Source of the DNA: Triatoma infestans
Lineage: Eukaryota; Arthropoda; Insecta; Hemiptera; Reduviidae
Assembly: GCA_011037195.1 (NCBI GenBank)
Contig: JAAEAF010003447.1
Coordinates: 118,692 to 182,691 of the forward strand
Direction of reading: 5' to 3'
Length of the DNA stretch: 64,000 nucleotides
Below are positions 25,401 through 35,500 of the stretch, piece after piece (the stretch's first letter is position 1; each line of letters starts with the position of its first letter). The notes below the pieces were generated by a model, which had not been told where the DNA came from, ran no database searches, and saw only the letters and a list, made by a program, of their open reading frames with translations. The translations under genes were made by a program, and so were the position numbers.

Positions 25401-26920
25401 CAGGCTTGCATACTCTTACAAAGTAAGTTAGTTTCGATGCAAAAGTATAACTTGAGAAAACGGAACCAAGGAAATTATTTCCAAAAATACAGACCATTAA
25501 TTTGCAAAACTTGAACACCTTCTCTAGCATTTACTCATTCCGGTAATTGTATTCATTAACTAAGTGTATTAGAATACTATTAAATAGTTCATTAATTAAA
25601 TTAGCCAATAAACGCATTATTTGAGGCAACCAAATTAAATGAATATTAAAATGGAGGTATGTTGTTTTAGGAGAACTATCATCGCCACTATGTCAGAGTT
25701 TTTTAATTTAATTTTTCCTTGAATGTTCTTCAGTTTTATAATTAACATCAGAAGTATCTGTTGGTTGGCTGATCGGCCAGAGGGTATCATAAGAAAACAC
25801 AAACAAAATTTTGAAGTGTTTTTTAATTAGTAACCCGACGTTTCGACAAACATTGTTTGTCTTCTTCAGGGGCTATCTTAGATTGGAAAATTTGTATGCC
25901 CTATCACTACATGTTCAATTATCACTGTTTATAATTAAGTAATGGGTAATGTGTATAATTAAGTAAGTAGTGTTTTAACACTAAGTGAGAGCATATAAAT
26001 TATGTAACTTGAAGCTTTACTGTATTTATGCATATTTGATGTATATCATGGTAATTATTTACAAGCGTGCCCCCAAGATGGAAGACAACTAGCAACAGTA
26101 AGCTTCTCACTCCCAATCTTATTACACTCACATTTCTGGTATTTCTGATTTATTTATTCATTCATATTTCTTTATTTATTTCATTCATTTCAAACAGTAT
26201 CAGACTAAATCTAAGTAAAAATTACGAAACACGATCTTTGTACACACTTTTACTACTCATCTACAGTAATGGAAGTTTCATTTTTTTTTTTTAAATAAAA
26301 TACAAGCATATGTATATTTCTCATAAAGTGCTTTTATATTTAATTATGCAATAAAATGGGTATACCATAAAATGTATATAAAAACTTGAAAATTACCATA
26401 TGCCAACCTAAAGTAAGGATGAATTGATAAATCTTCCTTAAAATCACACTTAGATCTGTCAACATTTTCGGTAACCTTAAGTCTTTCAGCAGTCAAATGT
26501 TCAAATACCCAATGAGCAATTCTATTTCTTCTATCATATGATAATACAAAATCATCAAACGATCTTATTTCATTTAAACTTGGAAATCCATGTTTCATAA
26601 TCTGAAAAATAATTAAATAATAAGATCTTTACATTAAAAATATAATTTTAACTCAATAAGTAAAATACCACTCTTACTTCTGTTGTCCTAGTTTGGACCT
26701 GAACTATCTGTTTTTCAACATTGTCATCAATAATTGTTGCAGCAGATACAGATCCGAAAATAGGATTTCCTGGACATCTTTTGATGATATCATTATTTGG
26801 ATAAGTATTCAAACTGATACGCGTACGTTTTTCAAATAAAGATCCACCTAGCCAACCAGAAAAGCCAACTGCTGCTAAAACCAAAGCACCTTTCCCCCTA
26901 TAAAATCTAAATTCATTCAT
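22326..26920 (-). CDS. EndoG: Endonuclease G, mitochondrial (five-exon gene)
   Basis: Mg-dependent beta-beta-alpha-metal DNA/RNA endonuclease of mitochondria, known for mitochondrial DNA metabolism and nuclear DNA degradation in cell death. Coding exons (minus strand): 26678-26920, 26408-26601, 23977-24213, 23711-23891, 22326-22430. Their sum is 960 nt, giving 319 residues, close to the usual ~300. Residues 1-30 have basic positions followed by a hydrophobic segment (GALVLAAVGFSGWLGG), fitting a mitochondrial inner-membrane/intermembrane-space signal. The nuclease signature GSGFDRGHLAAAGNH spans about 154-168 with the expected catalytic His161. Asn193 in FNRHSWNRLEKY is the expected metal ligand. 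YVCTGPLFLP and VAVPTHFFKV are strongly characteristic of EndoG rather than EXOG. All frames are open with no damaging change seen, so the gene looks functional. Introns 1 and 3 are 76 and 85 nt; introns 2 and 4 (2194 and 1280 nt) contain repeats. Confidence 0.95.
22595..22740 (-). repeat. 1 kb family fragment in EndoG intron 4 / 3' side
   Basis: Decayed reverse-orientation piece: TTACGAGAAAATATAATGAT resembles the hairpin end, and the TTTTATTTCAAATAGTTTTTC segment near 22670 resembles the unit interior. Confidence 0.35.
22925..23031 (+). mobile_element. Single arm of the CCGGTCGATGACCAC foldback family (EndoG intron 4)
   Basis: Carries CTGATGATAGACGAACGTCC then GAAACCGGTCGATGACCAC (about 22960-22999) and the AATATCTCTGA end at 23031. 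Only one arm is present, so it is either a solo terminal repeat or a deleted foldback. It lies in EndoG intron 4, opposite to the gene. Confidence 0.7.
23330..23690 (+). repeat. 1 kb family fragment in EndoG intron 4
   Basis: AAAGAAAATCGTTGGCGCCG near 23358 and a decayed right end (CTAAGTAGAGCAGTAGGAGA, about 23659-23678) show a partial, old copy next to exon 4. Confidence 0.5.
23711..23891 (-). CDS. EndoG: EndoG coding exon 4
   Basis: Encodes KEADGKKYIKYQVIG, VAVPTHFFKV and AYVMPNEPI, the C-terminal half of the fold, up to LISFQ. Acceptor TTTCTAG, donor GTTATT. Confidence 0.93.
23977..24213 (-). CDS. EndoG: EndoG coding exon 3 (catalytic)
   Basis: Encodes ATNEDYLGSG and the DRGH motif, TFYLSNISPQ, and the metal-ligand helix, ending in GPLFLP plus two bases of an Arg codon. 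Acceptor TATATAG, donor GTAGGA. Confidence 0.95.
24214..26407 (-). other. EndoG intron 2 (2.2 kb)
   Basis: AT-rich intron with no exon-like frames. It contains a half copy of the CGAAACG foldback family at about 25825-25890: on the minus strand CTGAAGAAGACAAACAATG, then TTTGTCGAAACGTCGG. A decayed 1 kb-family-like piece is near 24770-24830. Confidence 0.7.
26408..26601 (-). CDS. EndoG: EndoG coding exon 2
   Basis: Encodes residues 82-145 plus two bases of 146, including KHGFPSL and SYDRRNRIAHWVFEHLT, the N-terminal strand of the nuclease fold. The donor that keeps the frame is GTTGGC (weak). A better GTAATT donor lies 11 nt further on but would shift the frame. Confidence 0.85.
26678..26920 (-). 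CDS. EndoG: EndoG coding exon 1
   Basis: Encodes residues 1-81: start codon, mitochondrial-type N terminus and linker up to TRTTE. It ends in phase 0 at a GTAAGA donor (26677 downward). The start is the first ATG of the frame and gives the expected presequence. Confidence 0.9.
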
Positions 26921-27021
26921 AACTATATTATTTCACTCTGTTTTTAAAATTAATTGATTACAAAATGTAAATTTAATCAGCAGAAGGTTACAACTCAGTG
27001 GTCACGTATTAAAAATGAAAA

Positions 27022-27045
27022 TCATCGATAACATTCAATCGATAA
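27022..27045. promoter_or_regulatory. Paired DRE-like motifs upstream of EndoG
   Basis: ATCGATA occurs at 27024-27030 and 27038-27044, about 105-125 bp upstream of the EndoG start codon. In Drosophila the DRE (TATCGATA) marks housekeeping promoters. Use in this species is inference. Confidence 0.3.
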
Positions 27046-27332
27046 TTAAAATTAATTTCCATTTAACGCTAAAAACTTTATGTTTAACGCTTTTGTGGAA
27101 GTAAAGACAATATATAGAACCTGTTGTTATAGAATAAACAACTTATACTTATTTCTGCAAGAATTTACTTAGGAGGGGGCTACTCTCAAGTAATTATAAG
27201 CCAGCTTTACTTACATATTTGCCAACTTTATCCATTAAAGCATTGTTGTTTATCAAACGTTAACCGAGCTAAAGACACACGAACCCAAAGGGGCAAAAGC
27301 TAAATTTTTATGAAAGCAGATCCTCTATAATA

Positions 27333-28153
27333 GAAAATCTAGGTGAAACACGATATTCTCTTATCACAGTTTTCATGGTTATAGCTGACAAATTTTCTTC
27401 AAACTTATAAATTTTACTAAATGTTTACTTGCCTTCTTTGAGGAAAGCCTAACCTCTCCCTAAGTGTAATTTCTCGAAAGCAAGTTACAAAGAAACCAAG
27501 CAAGAAAGCAAGAAACCAAGTTAATGTACCAAATTTAATGAAATTTGTCGGTGTTTTTATGAAGAAAATTAAAAAAAGATTCAGTAAAAACGGACTTCTG
27601 ATCAATCGATTTTCTCCAAACTCCAAATTTTGGCAAATTTAATTCTAATTAATATTATTTAGACGATAGAACTGTATAATAAACTAAAATAGCGCTTAGT
27701 GAAAAGCATAACCCCTCCCCTCCTGTTAAAGCCTCTTAAATGAATTTTTTTATATGAATTATCAAATAAAAATTGTAGCCCTTTATATGTGCCATTGATA
27801 AATCAATTAAAGAAAATTTAAATCAAGTTTAAAGAAAATCTTTGAAACCGTTTTCGAGAAAATGTCAAAATACTGAAAAATTCATTTTGTAAAATGTTTC
27901 TTCCGGTTGTCCAATTTAGATCAAGGCCTTCGGGTCGGGTCAGAGTCAATGTGTACAAAATTGAGCTAATTACTAATAATTTTGAACTTTCTGCGATTTT
28001 TCCGCTTTGCACAAACACCTCACACATACAAATTTAAAAAAAAACAACTCATTTTCGGATTTAGGGCTTTAAAACGTATATTTCCGGTGAAAAGTCTTTA
28101 TCAAAAAAATGATAGGGTAGCAATACTTCCTCTTACAGTAGTAAGAGAAAGTA
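27333..28153 (+). repeat. 1 kb family (HINE-like), shortened copy
   Basis: Left end decayed (AAAATCTAGGTGAAACACG), right end good (ACAGTAGTAAGAGAAAGTA, ending 28153). About 820 bp, with two clear units. It lies upstream of EndoG and downstream of the lyase gene. Confidence 0.7.
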
Positions 28154-29127
28154 AAAAATTTAGCATTTTTCTTGAAGCGACTTTTGCTGAAAACAATGAT
28201 TCTGCTATTCTAACTTTTGGCTTGCAGGTTGAGTTCAATCAGAATTTATCTTTTTTTCTTTAAGTGAAATCAGGGGAAGAGATTGATGAAGTGGAGGTGA
28301 AAATGATTAACAGAGTTAATTAATGAAGAAATCTGATTTAATTCCGTTATGAATTGAATGCTATTAGAAATTTCGCCATCAAATTGAATGCATTAATCAA
28401 GCGAATACAATATCGTTTTAATTTTTTATTGACTAATTTTAATTGAATTAATTGCTAAAAGGAATTCGTCCAATAGGGAGAAGTGGACTAAGCACTTATT
28501 CAGGGATCTTGTACCGCTGTGGATATCCCAGCCTAATAACATAACAACGCCTAAACACTGGCATTTCGTCCATGACACCTAATTTGGTAGTTGGACGTTG
28601 ACCGTCTGCAAAAATTGACTGCATTTTACATCACTTACAAAAAAATTGACTGACATTTACACATTTAGACGTATTACCCTCAAGGCCAATAGGTTGATAT
28701 AATACAAACTCTTGACTTTTTTGCACCCCAGGCAAACTAGCTAATCACCACAGTCACATTTCTATCTGTATAGTGCTATTGGAATGAGATCAATTTCTAA
28801 AGAAAGTAAGGAAATACCATCTACAACCAACCGTGATGCAGGAAAGACTATCTAATTAGAATAGAACAAATAAATGGCCGCCTGTGAAGCAGAAGTTGCA
28901 GCCGAAGTTTTTGCAAAGAAAGTATAAATTTATTAGTAATCGATACTACATAATAGTGGTTCCTGGGCGACAGGTAGCTTGATTCTAGGCCGAAGGGTTT
29001 CTTTTGCCAGACATTCATTTGTACGAATATTTGGTCGCAGATTGGCATGCCTCACTTTTTATCTCTCTCATCAAAGAAACCATCTCACTAAATTGATATT
29101 TACCAAAATTATACCAATCTATAATAT
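28154..29127. other. No gene recognised; intergenic
   Basis: Mixed sequence without recognisable frames. The 28440-28760 stretch is less AT-rich than its surroundings but has no identifiable product. Confidence 0.4.
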
Positions 29128-29205
29128 TGTAATAGGATCCGAAGAGAGGGATCTAAAGCAGAGAGAGAGACACACACAAAATTGAGAGTCTCACTCTCAA
29201 GTTAC
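29128..29205 (+). repeat. 5' fragment of LTR family TGTAATAGGATCC
   Basis: Starts TGTAATAGGATCCGAAGAG at 29128, identical over the start to the longer copies at 31844 and 44975, then diverges after about 75 bp. Confidence 0.7.
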
Positions 29206-29760
29206 TATATATGTATATTGCATTTTCTTTATAAATATGTCAGATGTATTTTCCTTCTTCCTCTAGCCTCAGAAATATCAAATAATTTATTTATTTCGTT
29301 CAACTTATTTTTATAATCAGGTAACGAGCATCCTCATTAAGCAGACATCTTTAAAGAAGGAATTCGAATTCAACTAAACAAATCATTGCATCTTGATTCG
29401 AAGTAGGTAAATTTCATAATTAAATTTCAGAAACACATGATGATTAAACTGACATACAATGGACTTGAGAATCATGGTCAAATAGGTGAACATATATCGA
29501 CACATCTTCATGGAATTAAATAACATTGGTTTGACAAAATTCGTCGACCAAAAATACTGCACTGGTACAAATTTTTATCTTCATAAATTATTTTATTACT
29601 ATTTTTTTTCCAATATTTATCTTTTATCTTTGAATATTTTCTCTATTTTTAGAGCAAAAATTGAAGAGCAGCAAGAATTGGTCGTAAGCTGCTATCCATT
29701 GCGAAAATCTGTTTATAAAATTGGTTGTTATATGTAAAGTATCCTTAGCTACTAGAGTGT

Positions 29761-30345
29761 GTGAGTAATGTGATGAAGATGTTCATTGGAATTATTGTTT
29801 TATTATCTAATAAATGGAAATTATTTTTATTAGGGCTACAAACTATAGCTCTAATGTTTTTTACATCCATTAACAAACTGTCAGAGAAAATCTCAAAAAT
29901 TTTCAGACGCTCTAATATCACTTTAGCCCACAAATGCACTAGCACTATTAACAAATTATACTGCAAACTCAAAGGCCCCACTCCCGACAAATTACAATAG
30001 ATCTTGTTTACCAGATGACAGTACACAATGTCCAGCAGTTTATGTTGGTCAAACTACACATACTTAAAAAATGGAATGTACCTGCATGAATACGAATGCA
30101 GAAATAAAAAAGACAATGACAAAATTACTGCAATAACGAAACATTTTGAGGGAAAAAAGTCATAAATTTGATTTTCCTAAAACAATAATACTAGCAAAAG
30201 AAACTAACAGGAAAAAAAGATATATATTATAAATGATTTATATCAAAAGAAATGAATTTTCTGTTAATTTTCGTAATGATACTATGAAATTATCTCCTTT
30301 GTATAACGGTTTTTTTCCCAACATGACGTCTAAAATCCCTTTCAT
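29761..30345 (+). pseudogene. Penelope-like element relic with GIY-YIG endonuclease
   Basis: Reads KISKIFRRSNITLAHKCTST (about 29888-29947), the thumb-like end of a Penelope reverse transcriptase. After a stop and a frame change it gives a CPAVYVGQTT segment (30029-30058), the GIY-YIG strand that defines Penelope-like elements. Further stretches follow to about 30340 (KTIILAKETNRKKR and an FSVNFRNDT-like part in another frame). Several stops and shifts show it is dead. Penelope-like elements copy themselves by reverse transcription with this type of endonuclease. Confidence 0.7.
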
Positions 30346-30639
30346 CTAATCCACCCCTAAAAATTTCCTCTAATCCCTTTCACTTGCCTATTCAACCCAT
30401 TTTCATTTCTGTAGATGATTTAAAACGAGGCACTAGTTACTTTTAATTTTCCTTTTTATGTTGCTGCAATGTAACAAATGTGTATATTTCAAAATTCTTT
30501 TCCAAATCTTCATGACTTTCTATATGCATGTTTAATATTATTTAAACAAAAATTTTTTTGTTTGTTAGTTTTTGTTTTTTGTTATTATCCTGCATTTTAC
30601 AGTACTATTAATGCATTGCGGTTCCTCATTGTATTGTTT

Positions 30640-30700
30640 TTTATATTAAAGCTGGTAAAAATCAGGAAACTCTGTCGAAACGTTGGCATAATTGATTTTT
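30640..30700 (+). repeat. Penelope-type terminal-repeat core downstream of the GIY-YIG relic
   Basis: CTCTGTCGAAACGTTGGCAT at 30671-30690 matches the core found in the foldbacks at 31203, 43459 and 53899. It is placed where a 3' terminal repeat would be expected. Confidence 0.45.
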
Positions 30701-31202
30701 TTTTTCTTGATCGATCCTCACCTAATTTCTTTATAACTTAATTCATCAACGGTCAACAAATTCTTTTATATTAATTATTAGATCGACTTGCAGAAGAAAC
30801 AATAATAATATTAATAATAAATTCGAATTCTAAATAACATATCCAAGTATTATATTAATTTTTCTATACTTATAATATCATGTTAATTAAATAAACTAAA
30901 TAATTTTTTTATTATAAAAAATGTTAATATTTTTCAATGTTAATGACTCCAGACAATGAAAATAATTTCTTTTAAAACTTACAATCATTTATCAAAAATG
31001 TAAATATAACAAATGTTAATATCTTCTAGTGTTAATAATTCCGGAAAATGAAATCAAATTATGTATAAAATTTTAACTTATATTTATTTACAAAAAAAAA
31101 AAAAGTAAAAGAAAGAAAGGAATTAAATTGAGTATAATATTTATTCTAATTCATTAGATATTATAAATCATTATTTTAATATTTATAAATACTTGGATAT
31201 AT

Positions 31203-31539
31203 TGGAAAATTCTTCTCGACCGTTATTTGTATGAAGGAAAAGGATTGTGAGTTTCGGTCTTTTTTAAAAACATTAAAAAACTAAAATTCTTGCCAACGTT
31301 TCGACAAAAATATTGTCTTTTTCAAGGCATAAAAAATAAAAATAAAAAAACTATAAAATAATCTTCAAAACATATCAAAATTTGAAAACTTATGTATAAT
31401 TTTGATATGTTTTGAAGATTATTAAATAGTTTTTTTTATTTTTTATGCCTTGAAAAAGACAATATATTTGTGGAAACGTTGGCAAGAATTTAAGTCTTTT
31501 TATTTTTTTAAAAAAGACCGAAACCCACAATCCTTTTCC
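31203..31539. mobile_element. Foldback element of the CGAAACGTTGG family with 10-bp target duplication
   Basis: Two ~145-nt arms, from AAGGAAAAGGATTGTG at 31234 to CAATCCTTTTCCTT at 31541, are reverse complements around a short AT-rich centre. The arms carry CCTTGAAAAAGACAATA, then CGTTGGCAAG. TTGGATATAT at 31193-31202 and again at 31540-31549 is a likely target duplication. The left leader TTCTTCTCGACCGTT is shared with the copy at 43459. Confidence 0.75.
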
Positions 31540-31843
31540 TTGGATATATTTTTAATTACTGCCAAGGACTACAAACTTATAAATGCTTTTTCTTCTCTCT
31601 CTCCTTCTTTCTTTATGAAGACATAAAAAGACATCATTTCACTCTCAAAATCATCATCGCTAGCTTCACCATCCCTAACAAGCGCTCAACCATAACAAGT
31701 GCTTTCTGTACATAAGCTAGTTTTCATCAACTTCGCTAACTTCAGCAAACTCGTAGCAAAACCAGATGTGCTACAAACACACATCAGCCAGCAGCACGTT
31801 CAAATTTTTCACATATGAAAAATTTCTTCAGTAGAGGGGATAA

Positions 31844-32185
31844 TGTAATAGGATCCGAAGAGAGGGATCTAAAGCAGAGGGAGACACAAAATTGAGAATC
31901 TCACTCGCTACTTAGGCCAGACTAGAATACGAGACTCTATATATATATATGTAGCTACGCTAGCCCTCCAAGATAGACATTAGAACAGTTTATATAGTAG
32001 TTACTAAGCGTCAGCAACCAACTACTCTTTACTCAATCTAAATCTCAAGCTACCTAATTTCTATTTAGGCAGAAAGGCCTGGCAGTTATGTGTCTCTATT
32101 TTATTATACAGTGTTCAGCATTCATTCTAGCTTATTTCTCAAAAACCCTTCCTCCCTAATTTCTCTCCTCCTAAAACCTATTAAA
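31844..32185 (+). mobile_element. Solo LTR, family TGTAATAGGATCC, copy 2
   Basis: Closely similar along its length to the copy at 44975: TGTAATAGGATCCGAAGAG start, AGGCCAGACTAG near 31914, TA run near 31939-31950, TTATACAGTGTTCAGCATTC near 32104, and end near CCTATTA at 32182. The end is slightly altered and no clear 5-bp duplication is seen. Confidence 0.65.
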
Positions 32186-32380
32186 ATATTATACCAAAGT
32201 TTATATTATTTTCGAGAAATTCTTAAGAGTATGTAACAAGCATTGAGGAAGTAACGAGTCTAAACTAAAACAAATTATATAATATTTATATTTTGCATTA
32301 AACTATATAACACCATAATGAAACAAGAATTTTATTTTACCTAGATAGGTTCAATGTTATTTTAAATAGGTTGAATGTGA

Positions 32381-32520
32381 TTATTTGGAGATCTTAAAAA
32401 TATCGATAGCAATCTGTTTAATCTCTATATCAGCGAAAGGTAACAGAGGAGGTCGCGTTCTTCCAACGTCCAAACTGGATATCAATGTCATAGCAGCCTT
32501 CATTGTTGGCACCCAGTTTC
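32381..32520 (-). CDS. NPL: NPL last coding exon
   Basis: Encodes NWVPTMKAAMTLISSL, RTRPPLLPFA and the last helix to the TAA at 32381-32383. The PTMKAAM stretch corresponds to the KAIM segment of vertebrate NPL. Confidence 0.93.
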
Positions 32521-35500
32521 CTTTAACAATAATAATACGTAAATACAAAATAATACTATTCATTTGGCACTAATAAACGAACTTCACTAATATTGAACAA
32601 GTTTACCATGCCTGGTGATACACAATATTTTTTGACTTAGTTCATTCTGTCCGTCCATAGCTTCTTGTATTTTACCACTCTTTACATTTGATTGTATTTC
32701 ATTTAACAATTCTGGCCATAGGTTTAATGTGGTCGCAATTGCTGAATCAAAGCCAAGCATAGTAGCAGCTGACAGTAACTATAAAATTAGACTTGAGTAA
32801 TAAATATTAGAATCCTTTTTAAGCCTTAATTAAAATTTAATAATTGATAAAGATTTTATGAATTTTTTCTTCATATGTATTATGTTTCTGTTCCAACCCC
32901 CCGAAATAGGGAGAAGTGAAATTTAAGATTTATTTAAATCAATTAGCAATTAATAGGGGGAAAAAAACAGTTTTTGTATTCCACTTTAATGATGGAGGAT
33001 AGGTTAAGTATATAGTAGGAAATTAAAAACTTTCTGTATCTATACTGGGTGAGCCTTATTAGTTCTCTTAAACAGATTCTGAGCAAGAAAAGAGATTGCC
33101 AATGAAGCAATAATGTAATCCAATAAATTGAATTATAATTCAGAATGCTTTAAGAGCGCCATTAAGTACGATGACAAAATAAAGGATGAATCAAGTATTT
33201 TAGGGCGAGGATTGTCTGTAACGAGAGAACACTGTCCAGAGGCCGGCACTGTACTGAGAAGGCAACGGGCGCTAATGACCATAGATGTTAACGCGCCTTA
33301 AATTAAAAAAAAAAAAAAGTGCGAGAATTAGAGAAAAATAGTCAATCTGTATTTTATGTTTGGGGATGCTTCCATGGAGAGAGAGGTTTGCAAAGGAGAT
33401 CCATGCAAAGTGGAAATCTTCCACACAAAAAAAAACATTCAAACAGTATCTATCTTAAGATAGTATGCAACCTGCATAGAATACGTTTATACGTATTTCA
33501 ACCCCACACACTATCATATTAGTACGATTTGATGTTAGAATTAAAAAGTAATCGTTTTTAGCATCAATTAGAAAGAAAAGGCTACTTTACAGAAACTATT
33601 TCACTAAAGCTATTAAATATATGCACAAATATAAGATACTCCTGTTTATCAATTTTCATAAAACATTTTACATCCTTACAACGAACAATAAAATCTAAAA
33701 GCAGTAGTAATCTGTGTAAGGGGGAAAAATAAGAATATTTATAAGATGTATTTAACAAAAAACTAGGCTAGCAACTAGGCTGCCTTGATTCTGCAGAAAA
33801 ATGAGAAGACATAATTGCAAGAATATTGCACAGAAAATGTTTTACATACTAGAGAACCTTGTTTGCTATTATAAGTAGAACTGTTATCAGACAGATAAAA
33901 TCGGACAGAACAGATTGAAAGGATTAGAAGCAAAGAGTATAGTTTATAAATGTCAACATGTTAGTTCATTCAGTCCTCCAGCCGTTTGATTAAAGAATGG
34001 TTAATGTTCCAACAAAAATCAAAAACACATAAATAAACATGATTTATTAAATTAAAATACTTACTTGGTCAGCCCCTAGAAAAACAGCTGTTTCACGATC
34101 ATTGCTCACTTTTAAACATCTGGAACCTTCTTCTAGATCTGTATGTGTAAATTTTATACCAGCAAATGTTGGCACTTCACGACAAGCTAATGCAATAAAT
34201 TCTTCCATATCAACTAAACAAAACAGCAATTATTAAACCAAATATGGAGAGCTGTAGCTAAAGAAATTATTAATAAAACAAATAATAAAACTTACTATTT
34301 ACATCAGTAAATGAAGGAATATGATAATAAAGTAATGGGGTTTCTGGAGCTGCTTTAGAAATCAATTTTAAATAATCAGTCAATTCTCTACTTGTTTTTG
34401 GCTTAAAGAAAAGTTCTGGTAGACATAGTAAAGCGTCTACTTTTAATTTTTCAGCATGTTTAGCCTAAAATTAATTAATGATTCATTGCTAAACATTTTA
34501 TTAAAACATAAATTTCTAATTTAATAACACTTTCTAGAAACAAAAGAGAGTTACCATGCCTATGATATCAGTTAATGAGGCACCACCAATCTGAACCATC
34601 AATGACTGTTTTGTATTTTCTATAGCTTTAACCCATTCTTCAGTAACCAATTTTCTTTCTTTTACATTTTGTGATACACCTTCACCAACTGTTCCATTCA
34701 CTAGAAAAAAAAAGTTTCAATTTGTCGTAAAAAAAAACAAGAACAATAAGCGAATAAAGTAAAGCATTTATATAGTTAAAAAATTCGATTATATAATTCT
34801 CCCTTGACTTTTTCTTAAAGTGATTTTCATAATTGTGATTAACAAATCTAAAAAAATATTTTACTAAATATGCTCTTAATATTTCTGAAAATGGAACTGT
34901 TCAATGAAACTGAAATGTGCTTTAGAAGATAGCCTAACGTTCAGCTGCTAAATCTCAGAGAACTCCTGGAAATCAATTTTTCAGCAACAATGTTCAAATG
35001 AATTGAAGAATTATAATGTTTCAAAACTAATAGTATAACAAGTTCAAGGAAATTTCTTGTGCACTTTTCGATAAAATCGCAAAAAACTGTACTTCAGAAA
35101 ATTCGAACTTCCTTTTGAACGAATTTGATGACACCACCGTTTCGGATATCCATAGGATAGTATAAACTAAATTTGCTCTGTGCGGGTCTATGTTACCACA
35201 CTGTTTTGACAAAAACATCCAGGATGGGCGAACGCCCGAAACAGGTCGATAACCACAAAAGAAGCAGGCTATTACTAAAACATCTCTAATGTTACAGAAA
35301 ACATCCAAGTTTGCTTCAAATTTGTATCAGTCAGTCGCGACCGTAGTTCGTTCTTAATCATTTTCATGAATGTTGCATCTGCATGTTGTTTCAAAAAGTG
35401 GAACATTGCGAGCAAATTTAGTATGTTATTTTAGTGAAATAATTTAGTGAAGATTTTTTTGTTCAATAAGTGAAAAGGAATTTATAAATGCAACTATGCA

